Positions 7,270-14,338 of a DNA stretch of 24,392 nt are shown here, in pieces. The DNA lies in contig JADFMW010000009.1 of assembly GCA_022563655.1 (NCBI GenBank), positions 1 through 24,392 on the forward strand, read 5' to 3'. Both the position numbers and the translations under genes were made by a program. Within the stretch, counting starts at the first letter, position 1; the number at the start of each line of letters is the position of its first letter. The notes under the pieces are model-generated. The model was given only the letters and a program-made list of their open reading frames with translations, was not told the DNA's origin and did not search any database. The DNA is from Pseudomonadota bacterium (GTDB taxonomy: Bacteria > Pseudomonadota > Alphaproteobacteria > JAAXGF01).

Positions 7270-8028
7270 TCAGGCGCTGCGCGCGCCGAGCGCCTCGGCC
7301 CGCGCCCTGTCCATCAGCGCGCGCATGCGTTTGACCGCGCTGTCGAGCCCGCCGAAGATCGCCTCGCCGACCAGGAAGTGGCCGATGTTGAGCTCGACGA
7401 CGTTGGCGATGGCGGCCACCGGGCCGACGGTCTCGTACGTCAGGCCATGCCCGGCGTGGCACTCGAGGCCGAGCCGGCCGGCCTCGGCCGCGGCGGCGAT
7501 GAGCCGCTCGAGCTCGGCGGCGCGCTCGGGCCCGGCGGGCGCGGCGCAGTAGGCTCCCGTGTGCAGCTCGACCACCGGAGCGCCGAGCTCGCGCGCCGCC
7601 TGGAGCTGGGCCGGCGCGGGATCGACGAACAGCGACACCCGGATACCGGCCGCGACGAGCCGTTCGACGTAGGGCCTGAGATGGTCCAGGCCGCCAACCG
7701 CGTCGAGACCGCCCTCGGTGGTCAGCTCCTTGCGCTTTTCCGGCACCATGCAGGCGGCGTGCGGTGAGTGCCTGAGCGCGATCGCCAGCATGTCCTCGGT
7801 GGCCGCCATCTCGAGGTTGAGCGGCAACTCGATCTCGTTGCTCAGCCGGTCGATGTCGGCGTCGGAGATGTGGCGGCGGTCCTCGCGCAGGTGCGCGGTG
7901 ATGCCGTCGGCGCCGGCGCCGGCGGCGAGCCGGGCGGCGCGCACCGGGTCGGGGTGGCGCCCGCCGCGGGCGTTGCGGATGGTCGCCACGTGGTCGATAT
8001 TGACGCCAAGGCGCAGCTTCGTGCTCAT
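7270..8028 (-). CDS. pdxJ: Pyridoxine 5'-phosphate synthase
   Basis: PdxJ condenses 1-deoxyxylulose 5-phosphate with 3-amino-2-oxopropyl phosphate to form pyridoxine 5'-phosphate in the DXP-dependent vitamin B6 pathway. The 252-residue TIM-barrel protein shows LGVNIDHVATIRNARGG (8-24), ITAHLREDRRHI with the active-site histidine at 46, the NLEMA box with the conserved glutamate at 73, and a C-terminal ELNIGHFLVGEAIFGGL phosphate loop. Its ATG overlaps the stop of the upstream DUF2062 gene (ATGA), suggesting coupled translation. Supply of PLP could serve the ammonia-lyase and cysteine synthase encoded further along, though no direct link is shown. Confidence 0.96.
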   Translation of the reverse strand: MSTKLRLGVNIDHVATIRNARGGRHPDPVRAARLAAGAGADGITAHLREDRRHISDADIDRLSNEIELPLNLEMAATEDMLAIALRHSPHAACMVPEKRKELTTEGGLDAVGGLDHLRPYVERLVAAGIRVSLFVDPAPAQLQAARELGAPVVELHTGAYCAAPAGPERAAELERLIAAAAEAGRLGLECHAGHGLTYETVGPVAAIANVVELNIGHFLVGEAIFGGLDSAVKRMRALMDRARAEALGARSA

Positions 8029-8621
8029 ATCTTACCTTCCTTCTTGGCCGGGGGAACCAGCCTGCTCGCCTTCTTGGCTCGCTCGGTCACGCCGCCGCGC
8101 CGCGCGGACCGCCGGCGGTGGCGCAGCTCCTGGTACTCGGCGACGAGCCCCAGGACCAGCCAGTAGAACGCCAGCCAAGCCACGGCGGCGGTCACGATCC
8201 CACCCAAGCTCATGGGCAGGAGCACCGCGATCGGATGATCGAAGATATACGTGATCGATATAGATTCGGGAAGACCGTGCCCCACCTCCCAGCCGAGCAG
8301 CAGGGACCCGAGCCGGTAGATGCCGATCCAGATGATCGGGAAGGTCCAGGGGTTGCCAACCACCGTGCCGAACGCCGAGGCGATGACGTTGCCGCCGATG
8401 ATCCAGGCGAGCAGCGCCGCGAGCACGAAGTGCAAGCCGATGAACGGGGTGAACGAGATCGCCGCGCCGCAGGCAAACCCGGCGGCGATGGTGTGCGGCG
8501 AGCCGGGCAAGCGCCTGACGCGGTGGAGAAAATAGGCGGCTGCGCGGCGCCAACCAATGCGCGGCCAGAGAATCCCCTGGACACGTTCCGCTAGCCCCAG
8601 CCGTTTGCGGCGTCTGAACAC
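8025..8621 (-). CDS. DUF2062 membrane protein
   Basis: This is a small inner-membrane protein of unknown function. From the GTG at 8621 it has 198 residues, close to the usual size of DUF2062 proteins. Typical features are the LPGSPHTIAAGFACGAAISFTPFIGLHF segment (quoted in parts: AAGFACGAA, FTPFIGLHF), a second hydrophobic helix AALLAWIIGGNVIAS, the NPWTFP motif, and a final membrane segment followed by a strongly basic tail (RHRRRSARRGG, KKEGKI). The frame stays open to a GTG at 8732, which would add 37 arginine-rich residues; the shorter start fits the family better, but neither has a clear ribosome binding site. It overlaps pdxJ by 4 bp. Confidence 0.8.
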   Translation of the reverse strand: MFRRRKRLGLAERVQGILWPRIGWRRAAAYFLHRVRRLPGSPHTIAAGFACGAAISFTPFIGLHFVLAALLAWIIGGNVIASAFGTVVGNPWTFPIIWIGIYRLGSLLLGWEVGHGLPESISITYIFDHPIAVLLPMSLGGIVTAAVAWLAFYWLVLGLVAEYQELRHRRRSARRGGVTERAKKASRLVPPAKKEGKI

Positions 8622-8831
8622 GGCGGCCGTGATCAGGATGCCGGCCGGCCGGAGGGCCCGACCGGCGGCGCGGTGAAAAGCCCGGGCGGCGGCCCGCCGG
8701 CGACCCGACGCCGGGCGAACGATATCGCGCACGCGCCGAGGGCGAGGGCGCCGCCGCGGCGGAACTCCTTTAGCGCTTCCGTGCGCGTCATTGCCGCGTC
8801 GCCGAGAGCTGCATCGCTTGTTCCCGCAAAA

Positions 8832-10982
8832 CTACGCCCGCGCCCGATCCACCGAGCTGACCGCCGGAGTGGCGCGCAACGCGGCGATGATGTTGGTCAG
8901 GTGCTTGACGTCCTTGACCTCGACATCGACCAGAATCTCGAAAAAGTCGAGCGACCGGCTGGTGATCTTCAAGTTGTTGATGTTGCCCAAGTTCTTGGCG
9001 ATGACGTTCGACAGGCTGCCCAGGGTTCCCGGCTCGTTGGTGATCACGACGGTGAGGCGTCCGACATGGATTTCAGGGTGTTTCGGATCGATGTCCCAGG
9101 CGACGTCGAGCCAGCGTTCCGGGATGTCGGCGTACGATTCGAGCGCGTCGCAGTCGATAGCGTGAATGGTGACTCCCTTGCCCGTGGTGACGATGCCAAC
9201 GATGCGTTCGCCCGGAAGCGGGTGGCAGCAGCCGGCGATGTGCACGGCCATGCCGGGGATCAGGCCGCGGATCGGAACCGCAAGGTCGCCCGCCTTGCCG
9301 CTCCTGGCGCGCCGCCCCGCCTGAGACATCGCCTTTTGCGTCTTGAGCTTGGCTTCGGGAAAAGCGGCCTCGACCACTTGGCGGCCGGTGATCACTCCCT
9401 CGCCGACCGCGGCGTAAAGATCGTCGAGGGACTTGTGGCGGAACCGGGCGCGCGCGCGGTCGAGCGGCTCCTTGACGAACCGCTGTTTGATCTGACGAAA
9501 CGCCTTCTGCACGATCGACCGCCCGAGGTCAACGTATTGCGCCCGCCGCTGCAGGCGGATGAAGCGGCGGATCCGGCTCCGCGCCCTGCCGGTGACGACG
9601 AACCGTTCCCACGTGGGCGACGGGGCCTGCGTCTGGGAGCAGACGATCTCGACCTGGTCGCCGTTCTGAAGCTCGGTGCGCAAGGGTTTCATGCGGCCGT
9701 TGATCTTGGCGCCGACGCAGCTGTCGCCGACCTCCGAGTGGACGGCGTAGGCAAAGTCGACCGGCGTGGCGCCGCGCGGCAGCGCGATGAGGTCGCCCTT
9801 CGGCGTGAAGCTGAACACCTGGTCATGGAACATTTCGAGCTTGGTGTGCTCGAGGAACTCCTCGGGCCCCGAGGCATGCTCGAGGATCTCGAGCAGCTCG
9901 CGAACCCAGCGGTACTGCCGCCCCTCGCGGCGCCTCAGCTTGCCGGACTGGTCCTTGTAATGCCAATGGACCGCCACCCCGAACTCGGCGAACTCATGCA
10001 TCTCGGCGGTTCGGACCTGGATCTCGATGCGCTGGCTCTCGGGCCCGATCACCGTGGTATGGATCGATCGGTAGCCGTTCGACTTTGGCGTCGAGATGTA
10101 ATCCTTGAAGCGGCCCGGCACCATCTGGTACGCGCCGTGCACCACGCCCAGGGCTTCGTAGCACTGCTCCATCTTGTCGACCACGATGCGGAAGGCGACG
10201 ATATCGGACAGCTGCTCGAATCCGACGTTCTTGCTCTCCATCTTGCTCCAGATGGAGTACGGTTGCTTCTCGCGCCCCAGGACCGTCGCCTTGATTCCCG
10301 CCTCGGCCAGCGTCTTCTCGAGCCCCTCGATGATGCCGGGAATCGGGTCGCCGGCCTGTTCGCGCAGGAAGTCGAGACGCGCGATGACCGAATCGCGCGC
10401 GTGCGGATTGAGCTCGGAGAACGCGAGATCCTCGAGCTCGTCCTTCATGGCCTGCATGCCGATGCGCTCGGCGAGCGGAGCGAAGATTTCCATCGTCTCG
10501 CGCGCGATGAGCCGGCGCTTCTCGGCGTCCTTGACGTGGTGCAGGGTACGCATGTTGTGCAGTCGGTCGGCCAGCTTGACCAGCAGGACGCGGATGTCTT
10601 CGGACATGGCCAGCAACAGCTTGCGGAAGTTCTCCGCCTGCTTGGTCTGATCCGACTGCAGCTCGAGGCGCGAGAGCTTGGTGACGCCGTCGACGAGGCG
10701 CGCGACCTCGTCACCGAACAGATCGCCGATCTGCGCGAGCGTCGTCTCGGTGTCCTCGATCGTGTCGTGCAGCAGCCCGGTCACGATGGTGGCGCAATCG
10801 AGCCGCATGCCGGTGAGAATCCCGGCGACCTCGATGGGGTGCGAGAAGTAGGCGTCGCCCGAAGCGCGCTGCTGCGACCCGTGGGCCTTAATGGCGAAGA
10901 CGTAAGCACGGTTCAGAGCGCCTTCATCGGCCTTGGAATCGTAAGCTCTGACCCGCTCGACGAGATCGTACTGGCGAATCAA
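8832..10982 (-). CDS. spoT: Bifunctional (p)ppGpp synthetase/hydrolase (RSH family)
   Basis: The enzyme makes and degrades the stringent-response alarmones (p)ppGpp. The 716-residue protein has the full domain order: HD hydrolase (LLHDTIEDT, with HD at 72-73 and ED at 76-77), synthetase (RFKD at 291-294, GYRSIHTT at 303-310, Glu320 in IEIQVRT), TGS domain (from about 393, FTPKGDLIALPRGATPVDFAYAVHSEVG read in parts), a helical/zinc-finger region with HIAGCCHPLPG, and a C-terminal ACT domain (about 640-716). The RxKD form of the synthetase motif is that of bifunctional enzymes rather than EXDD-type RelA. The start is TTG at 10982; MIRQYDLVERV matches the family N-terminus. It is named relA or rsh in some species and lies directly after rpoZ, as usual in this class. 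Confidence 0.95.
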   Translation of the reverse strand: MIRQYDLVERVRAYDSKADEGALNRAYVFAIKAHGSQQRASGDAYFSHPIEVAGILTGMRLDCATIVTGLLHDTIEDTETTLAQIGDLFGDEVARLVDGVTKLSRLELQSDQTKQAENFRKLLLAMSEDIRVLLVKLADRLHNMRTLHHVKDAEKRRLIARETMEIFAPLAERIGMQAMKDELEDLAFSELNPHARDSVIARLDFLREQAGDPIPGIIEGLEKTLAEAGIKATVLGREKQPYSIWSKMESKNVGFEQLSDIVAFRIVVDKMEQCYEALGVVHGAYQMVPGRFKDYISTPKSNGYRSIHTTVIGPESQRIEIQVRTAEMHEFAEFGVAVHWHYKDQSGKLRRREGRQYRWVRELLEILEHASGPEEFLEHTKLEMFHDQVFSFTPKGDLIALPRGATPVDFAYAVHSEVGDSCVGAKINGRMKPLRTELQNGDQVEIVCSQTQAPSPTWERFVVTGRARSRIRRFIRLQRRAQYVDLGRSIVQKAFRQIKQRFVKEPLDRARARFRHKSLDDLYAAVGEGVITGRQVVEAAFPEAKLKTQKAMSQAGRRARSGKAGDLAVPIRGLIPGMAVHIAGCCHPLPGERIVGIVTTGKGVTIHAIDCDALESYADIPERWLDVAWDIDPKHPEIHVGRLTVVITNEPGTLGSLSNVIAKNLGNINNLKITSRSLDFFEILVDVEVKDVKHLTNIIAALRATPAVSSVDRARA

Positions 10983-11084
10983 CCTATCTTCCAGCCGGCT
11001 TTACCGGCCGCCCTCACGGCCAGCGGCCGCAACGCCGCGTGCGAGGCGCTGCCTTCTCCGGTACGGCCCCAGGAACGCTCACGG

Positions 11085-11813
11085 TCAGTCTGTTTGGGAT
11101 TTTTCCTTGCTCTCATCGCCCGAGGTCTCCGCAGGCGCGTCCGAACCGACCTCCTCGATGTCGTTGCCTGCCTTCTCGTCGGCGTCCGCAGCGCCGGCCT
11201 CCGCCGATTCCGCGGCCGCCGGCTCCTTTCCCGGCTCGGCCGCCTGCTCGGCCTCCGCCGATTCCGCTTCCGCCGGCTCCTTTCCCGACTCGGCCGCCTG
11301 CTCGGCCTTCGCCGATTCCGCGGTCGCCGGCTCCTTTCCCGGCTCGGCCGCCTGCTCGGCCTCCGCCGATTCCGCTTCCGCCGGCTCCTTTCCCGGCTCG
11401 GCCGCCTGCTCAGCCTTCGCCGATTCCGCTTCCGCCGGCTCCTTTCCCGACTCGGCCGCCTGCTCGGCCTTCGCCGATTTCGCGGCCGCCGGCTCCTTTC
11501 CCGGCTCGGCCTCGGCCGTGCCCCCGGCCCACTCCTTGCCGGCCGCGGCGAGGATCTCCATGCTGTCGTCCTCAGGCTCTTTGATCTCGACATGCTTCTG
11601 GAGGCTCGAGATCAGCGATTGGCGCAGCTGTTCGGTATCGATCGATCCCTCGGCGATCTCACGCAGGGCGACGACCTGATCCTTGTCGTTCTCGCGTTCG
11701 ACCGTCAGCTCCGCGCCGCCCGTAAGGTCGCGGGCCCGGTGGGTGGCGAGCAAAACCAGCTCAAACCGGTTGGGAACTTTGGTGATGCAATCTTCAACGG
11801 TAACGCGAGCCAT
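11085..11813 (-). CDS. rpoZ: RNA polymerase omega subunit with repeat-expanded acidic tail
   Basis: Omega binds the beta-prime subunit and helps RNA polymerase assembly; in many bacteria it forms part of the ppGpp-binding site. The first 90 or so residues are standard (MARVTVEDCITKVPNRFELV, ATHRARDLTGG, DKDQVVALREIAEG). The start ATG at 11813 follows a strong GGAGAAGG site five bases upstream; a start five codons earlier is unlikely. The total of 242 residues is much longer than the roughly 70-130 usual for omega. The extra part is an Ala/Glu/Lys-rich tail of 18-residue repeats of the type KEPAEAESAKAEQAAEPG, then an acidic end. It is probably disordered. The frame is intact through all repeats. 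Confidence 0.93.
   Translation of the reverse strand: MARVTVEDCITKVPNRFELVLLATHRARDLTGGAELTVERENDKDQVVALREIAEGSIDTEQLRQSLISSLQKHVEIKEPEDDSMEILAAAGKEWAGGTAEAEPGKEPAAAKSAKAEQAAESGKEPAEAESAKAEQAAEPGKEPAEAESAEAEQAAEPGKEPATAESAKAEQAAESGKEPAEAESAEAEQAAEPGKEPAAAESAEAGAADADEKAGNDIEEVGSDAPAETSGDESKEKSQTD
11197..11520 (-). repeat. 54-bp minisatellite in rpoZ
   Basis: Five complete 54-bp units begin at 11221, 11275, 11329, 11383 and 11437, each opening with GGCTCCTTTCCC on the plus strand. A partial unit starts at 11491, and another part-unit precedes the array at 11197-11220. All units are in frame with rpoZ. They differ at a few bases, including E/K and P/S changes in the encoded peptide. Confidence 0.95.
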
Positions 11814-11850
11814 GTCATCCTTCTCCAAAAACAGCCGACCAAGTTGACAT

Positions 11851-11879
11851 GTAGTATCGTGACGGAGGTTTTAAAGCAA
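11851..11879 (-). promoter_or_regulatory. Possible sigma-70-type promoter of rpoZ
   Basis: On the coding strand TTGCTT (11874-11879) and TACTAC (11851-11856) are separated by 17 bp and lie about 40 bp upstream of the rpoZ start, between folK and rpoZ. The boxes match the consensus only in part. Confidence 0.35.
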
Positions 11880-11906
11880 GACCTGCGCTATTGTGGCGAC
11901 TGGGTT

Positions 11907-12458
11907 TCAACCGCGATCCAATGGCCATGGCAGCGGCTCGACGGCCTGCCCGGGAGGCAGCGCGTCGATCAGCGCCTCAACCGAGCCGCCGAGCCGCGGG
12001 TGCCGCCAGTCCGGCGCGACCTCGGCGAGCGGCAGCAGGACGAAGGCGCGCCCGTGCATCCGCGGGTGCGGGAGCTCGGGCGGCGGCTCGCCCGGGCGCA
12101 CCTGGCCACGATAATCGAGCAGGTCCAAGTCGAGCTCGCGCGCCGCTCCGGGCTTATCGCGCACGCGGCCGAAGCGCCGCTCGATCTCGCGCAACAACGC
12201 CAATAGCGCGACCGGGTCGAGCGCCGTTTCCACGGCGGCGACGCCGTTGACGAACCACGGCTGCGGCTGCGGCGACGGCGGCAGCGGGGCGCTGCGATAC
12301 CAGCGCGAACGGCGCACCACCTTCACGCCCGCTTCCCCCAAGGCCTCCAGCGCCGCCTCGCACGTCGCCCGCGGAGCGCCGCGGGACGATGGAAGATTAG
12401 CCCCCAGGCCGATCAGAACCGCACCAACGGTCGGTTCGAGATGATCCCTTGTAGCCAC
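11907..12458 (-). CDS. folK: 2-amino-4-hydroxy-6-hydroxymethyldihydropteridine diphosphokinase
   Basis: FolK transfers pyrophosphate from ATP to 6-hydroxymethyl-7,8-dihydropterin in folate synthesis. The 183-residue protein shows the family boxes LIGLGANLP (about 15-23), RSRWYRSAPLPPSPQPQPWFVNGV (in parts), REIERRFGRVRDKPGAARELDLDLLDY with the metal-binding ELDLDLL segment, and HPRMHGRAFVLLPLAEVAPDW. It starts with GTG at 12458; no strong ribosome binding site is seen. It stands apart from other folate genes, next to rpoZ. Its start faces the NYN gene across a 117-bp intergenic region with palindromes. Confidence 0.94.
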   Translation of the reverse strand: MATRDHLEPTVGAVLIGLGANLPSSRGAPRATCEAALEALGEAGVKVVRRSRWYRSAPLPPSPQPQPWFVNGVAAVETALDPVALLALLREIERRFGRVRDKPGAARELDLDLLDYRGQVRPGEPPPELPHPRMHGRAFVLLPLAEVAPDWRHPRLGGSVEALIDALPPGQAVEPLPWPLDRG

Positions 12459-12479
12459 CGGGACAACGCCCTAAATAGC

Positions 12480-12500
12480 CTGTTATCTTAGAGATAACAG
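12480..12500. promoter_or_regulatory. AT-rich 21-bp palindrome between folK and NYN gene, candidate operator
   Basis: Perfect 9-bp arms CTGTTATCT and AGATAACAG flank a 3-bp centre (TAG). In an otherwise GC-rich stretch, a symmetric AT-rich site between divergent genes looks like a dimeric repressor or activator site. I do not recognise the regulator. There is no T-run that would make it a terminator. Confidence 0.5.
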
Positions 12501-12556
12501 CGGGTTCTCGCGACCCGCATGGACTGCGCGCCGCGAGTGGTTTCACAGCGGCGCGC
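12500..12556 (+). other. Two GC-rich inverted repeats in the NYN gene leader
   Basis: GCGGGT/ACCCGC (12500-12505 and 12513-12518) forms a 6-bp stem. GCGCGCCGC/GCGGCGCGC (12526-12534 and 12548-12556) forms a 9-bp stem with a 13-nt loop, ending 19 bp before the NYN start codon. They may fold in the mRNA leader near the AGGGA ribosome binding site. Confidence 0.5.
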
Positions 12557-12575
12557 GGATTAGGGATTTAGACCA

Positions 12576-13142
12576 ATGATCTTTTATCCGCAAGAGCGAA
12601 TCGCGCTGTTCATCGACGGAGCCAATCTGTACGCCGCGGCGCGGGCGCTCGGCTTCGACATCGACTACAAACGCCTGCTCGAAGAGTTCGCCTCGCAGGG
12701 CCGCTTGATTCGCGCGTTCTATTACACCGCGTTGCTCGACGACCAGGATTACTCGCCCATCCGCCCGCTCGTCGACTGGCTGGACTACAACGGCTACACG
12801 ATGGTCACGAAACCGACCAAGGAGTTCACCGACGCGACCGGGCGGCGGAAGATCAAGGGCAACATGGACATCGAGCTCGCCATCGACGTGCTCGAGATGG
12901 CCGATCACCTTGATCACGTCGTGCTGTTCTCGGGCGACGGCGACTTTCGCCGGCTCGTCGAGGCGGTGCAACGCCGGGGCGTGCGCGTCAGCGTCGTCAG
13001 CACGCTGCGCTCACAGCCGCCCATGGTCGCCGACGAGTTGCGCCGCCAGGCGGACTGCTTCATCGAGCTCCTGGATATCGCCTCGCTCATCGAGCGCCAG
13101 CCGCAGCAGCGTGAGGCAGCCGCCGTGAGCGCGCAAGGCTAG
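12576..13142 (+). CDS. NYN domain (LabA/DUF88-like) putative ribonuclease
   Basis: NYN domains are PIN-like, metal-dependent nuclease folds and several act on RNA; the target here is unknown. The 188-residue protein has the expected acidic residues: Asp14 in ALFIDGANLY, Asp98 and Asp104 in GNMDIELAIDVLEM, and Asp121/Asp123 in LFSGDGDFRRLVE. A GVRVSVVST strand and the DELRRQADCFIEL helix complete the fold. The ATG at 12576 follows an AGGGA about 8 bases upstream. The N-terminus MIFYPQERIALFIDGANL matches alphaproteobacterial LabA-like proteins. It is followed after 23 bp by a uracil-DNA glycosylase gene. Divergent inverted repeats upstream hint at regulation. Confidence 0.88.
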   Translation: MIFYPQERIALFIDGANLYAAARALGFDIDYKRLLEEFASQGRLIRAFYYTALLDDQDYSPIRPLVDWLDYNGYTMVTKPTKEFTDATGRRKIKGNMDIELAIDVLEMADHLDHVVLFSGDGDFRRLVEAVQRRGVRVSVVSTLRSQPPMVADELRRQADCFIELLDIASLIERQPQQREAAAVSAQG

Positions 13143-13165
13143 CCGGATTTCGACCCGGCTCGGCG

Positions 13166-13819
13166 GTGGCGCCGCTTTCGCCTGGGCGCGACTGTTCCCT
13201 GTGCCCACGGCTGGTCCACTTCCGCGCGGCTGCGCGCGCCGAGCACCCTGACTGGCACAACGCTCCCGTCGCCTCGTTCGGCGGCCTCGATGCGCGTCTG
13301 CTGATCGTCGGCCTGGCGCCGGGACTGCGCGGCGCCAACCGCACCGGCCGTCCCTTCACCGGCGACTTCGCCGGCGGCCTGCTCTACCGTGCGCTTGGCG
13401 AGTTCGGCTTCACCACCGGCCGATACGACGCCCGCGCCGACGACGGCCTGCGGCCGATCGACTGCCGCATCACCAACGCGGTGCGCTGCGTGCCGCCGGC
13501 GAACAAACCGACGGCGGCCGAGACCGCCGCGTGCGGTCGCTTCCTGGTCGCCGAGATCGCCGCGCTCGACCGTCTCGAGGCGATCCTCGCGCTCGGCGTG
13601 GTGGCCCACGCGGCGGTGCTCAGAGCCTCGGGGCTCAGGCCCTCGGCGGCACCGTTCCGCCACGGCGCCTGCCACGCCCTGCCCAAGGGGCTCGCACTCG
13701 CCGACAGCTATCACTGCTCACGCTACAACACCAGCACCGGCCGGCTCACCGAGGCCATGTTCCACGGCGTGCTCGCCGCCATCCGCGACCGCCTCGACGG
13801 TCCGGCCGCTCAACCGTAG
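13166..13819 (+). CDS. Family 5 (UDGb-type) uracil-DNA glycosylase with iron-sulfur cluster
   Basis: The enzyme removes uracil, and probably other deaminated bases, from DNA in base-excision repair. The 217-residue protein has four cysteines placed for a [4Fe-4S] cluster (Cys10, Cys13, Cys108, Cys123). The motif GLAPGLRGANRTGRPFTGDFAG (49-70, read in parts) has alanine where family 4 enzymes have an acidic residue. The C-terminal motif YHCSRYNTSTGRLT stands at the HPSxxN position, with His183. These features point to family 5 rather than family 4. The GTG at 13166 is chosen because the CSLCPRL motif lies close behind it; no good ribosome binding site is seen, so coupling to the NYN gene 23 bp upstream is likely. 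Confidence 0.88.
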   Translation: MAPLSPGRDCSLCPRLVHFRAAARAEHPDWHNAPVASFGGLDARLLIVGLAPGLRGANRTGRPFTGDFAGGLLYRALGEFGFTTGRYDARADDGLRPIDCRITNAVRCVPPANKPTAAETAACGRFLVAEIAALDRLEAILALGVVAHAAVLRASGLRPSAAPFRHGACHALPKGLALADSYHCSRYNTSTGRLTEAMFHGVLAAIRDRLDGPAAQP

Positions 13820-13847
13820 CGCTCCTCCTGCCGCCCCTTGAGCGCTA
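13817..13847. terminator. Inverted repeat containing both convergent stop codons
   Basis: TAGCGCT (13817-13823) and AGCGCTA (13841-13847) are perfect 7-bp complements around a 17-nt pyrimidine-rich loop. The stop codons of the UDG gene (plus) and smpB (minus) are the outer ends of the stem. A weak bidirectional terminator is possible; there is no T-run. Confidence 0.3.
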
Positions 13848-14318
13848 GGTCCGCTTGCGCAGCAGCCGCTGCTTCTGGCGCTGCCAGTCCCGCTCCTTGA
13901 CCGTGGCGCGCTTGTCGTACTGCTTCTTGCCCCGGGCGATGCCCAGCCGCACCTTCACGAAGCCGCGTTCGGTAAAATAGATCGACAGCGGCACCAGGGT
14001 TACGCCCTCGCGCTGGAGCGCGCCGATCAGCCGCCGGATCTCGCGTTTGTGCAGCAGCAATTTGCGTGGCCTGAGCGGCTTATGGTTGAACCGGTTGCCG
14101 CCGTGATACTCGGCGATGTGGGCGTTGAGAAGGAACAGATCGTCCCCTTGTCTGCTGGCGTAAGCATCGCCGATGTTGGCGCGGCCCTCGCGCAGCGACT
14201 TGACCTCGGTGCCGGTGAGCACGATCCCGGCCTCGAGCGTCTCATCGATGAAGTAGTTGCGCCGCGCCCTGCGGTTCTCCGCCGCGACCCGCCCCGGGAC
14301 GGGCGTCCGACCGGCCAT
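13845..14318 (-). CDS. smpB: SsrA-binding protein SmpB
   Basis: SmpB binds tmRNA and brings it to stalled ribosomes for trans-translation. The 157-residue protein shows the family core: ENRRARRNYFIDETLEAGIVL (in parts), TGTEVKSLREGRANIGDAYA, FLLNAHIAEY, RPRKLLLHKREI, LVPLSIYFTERGFVKVRLGIARGKK, and the basic C-terminal tail YDKRATVKERDWQRQKQRLLRK that inserts into the ribosomal A site. It follows dapA by 20 bp. No tmRNA gene is seen in the window. The ATG at 14318 lacks a strong ribosome binding site. Confidence 0.96.
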   Translation of the reverse strand: MAGRTPVPGRVAAENRRARRNYFIDETLEAGIVLTGTEVKSLREGRANIGDAYASRQGDDLFLLNAHIAEYHGGNRFNHKPLRPRKLLLHKREIRRLIGALQREGVTLVPLSIYFTERGFVKVRLGIARGKKQYDKRATVKERDWQRQKQRLLRKRT

Positions 14319-14338
14319 CGCCGCGGTTCGCCCGCCGC

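Noticed and set aside
11197..11520. Possible CRISPR array
   Set aside because: The 54-bp repeats are contiguous without spacers and encode an in-frame peptide repeat in rpoZ.
8673..12206. 1177-codon plus-strand open frame
   Set aside because: It runs antisense to the RSH gene, rpoZ and folK, all clearly recognised. Length is a by-product of high GC. The LSRLGRLLGLRR repeats are the reverse reading of the rpoZ repeat array.
12418..12445. GGTTCGA tRNA-like T-arm motif
   Set aside because: It is part of the folK coding sequence and no cloverleaf can be built around it.
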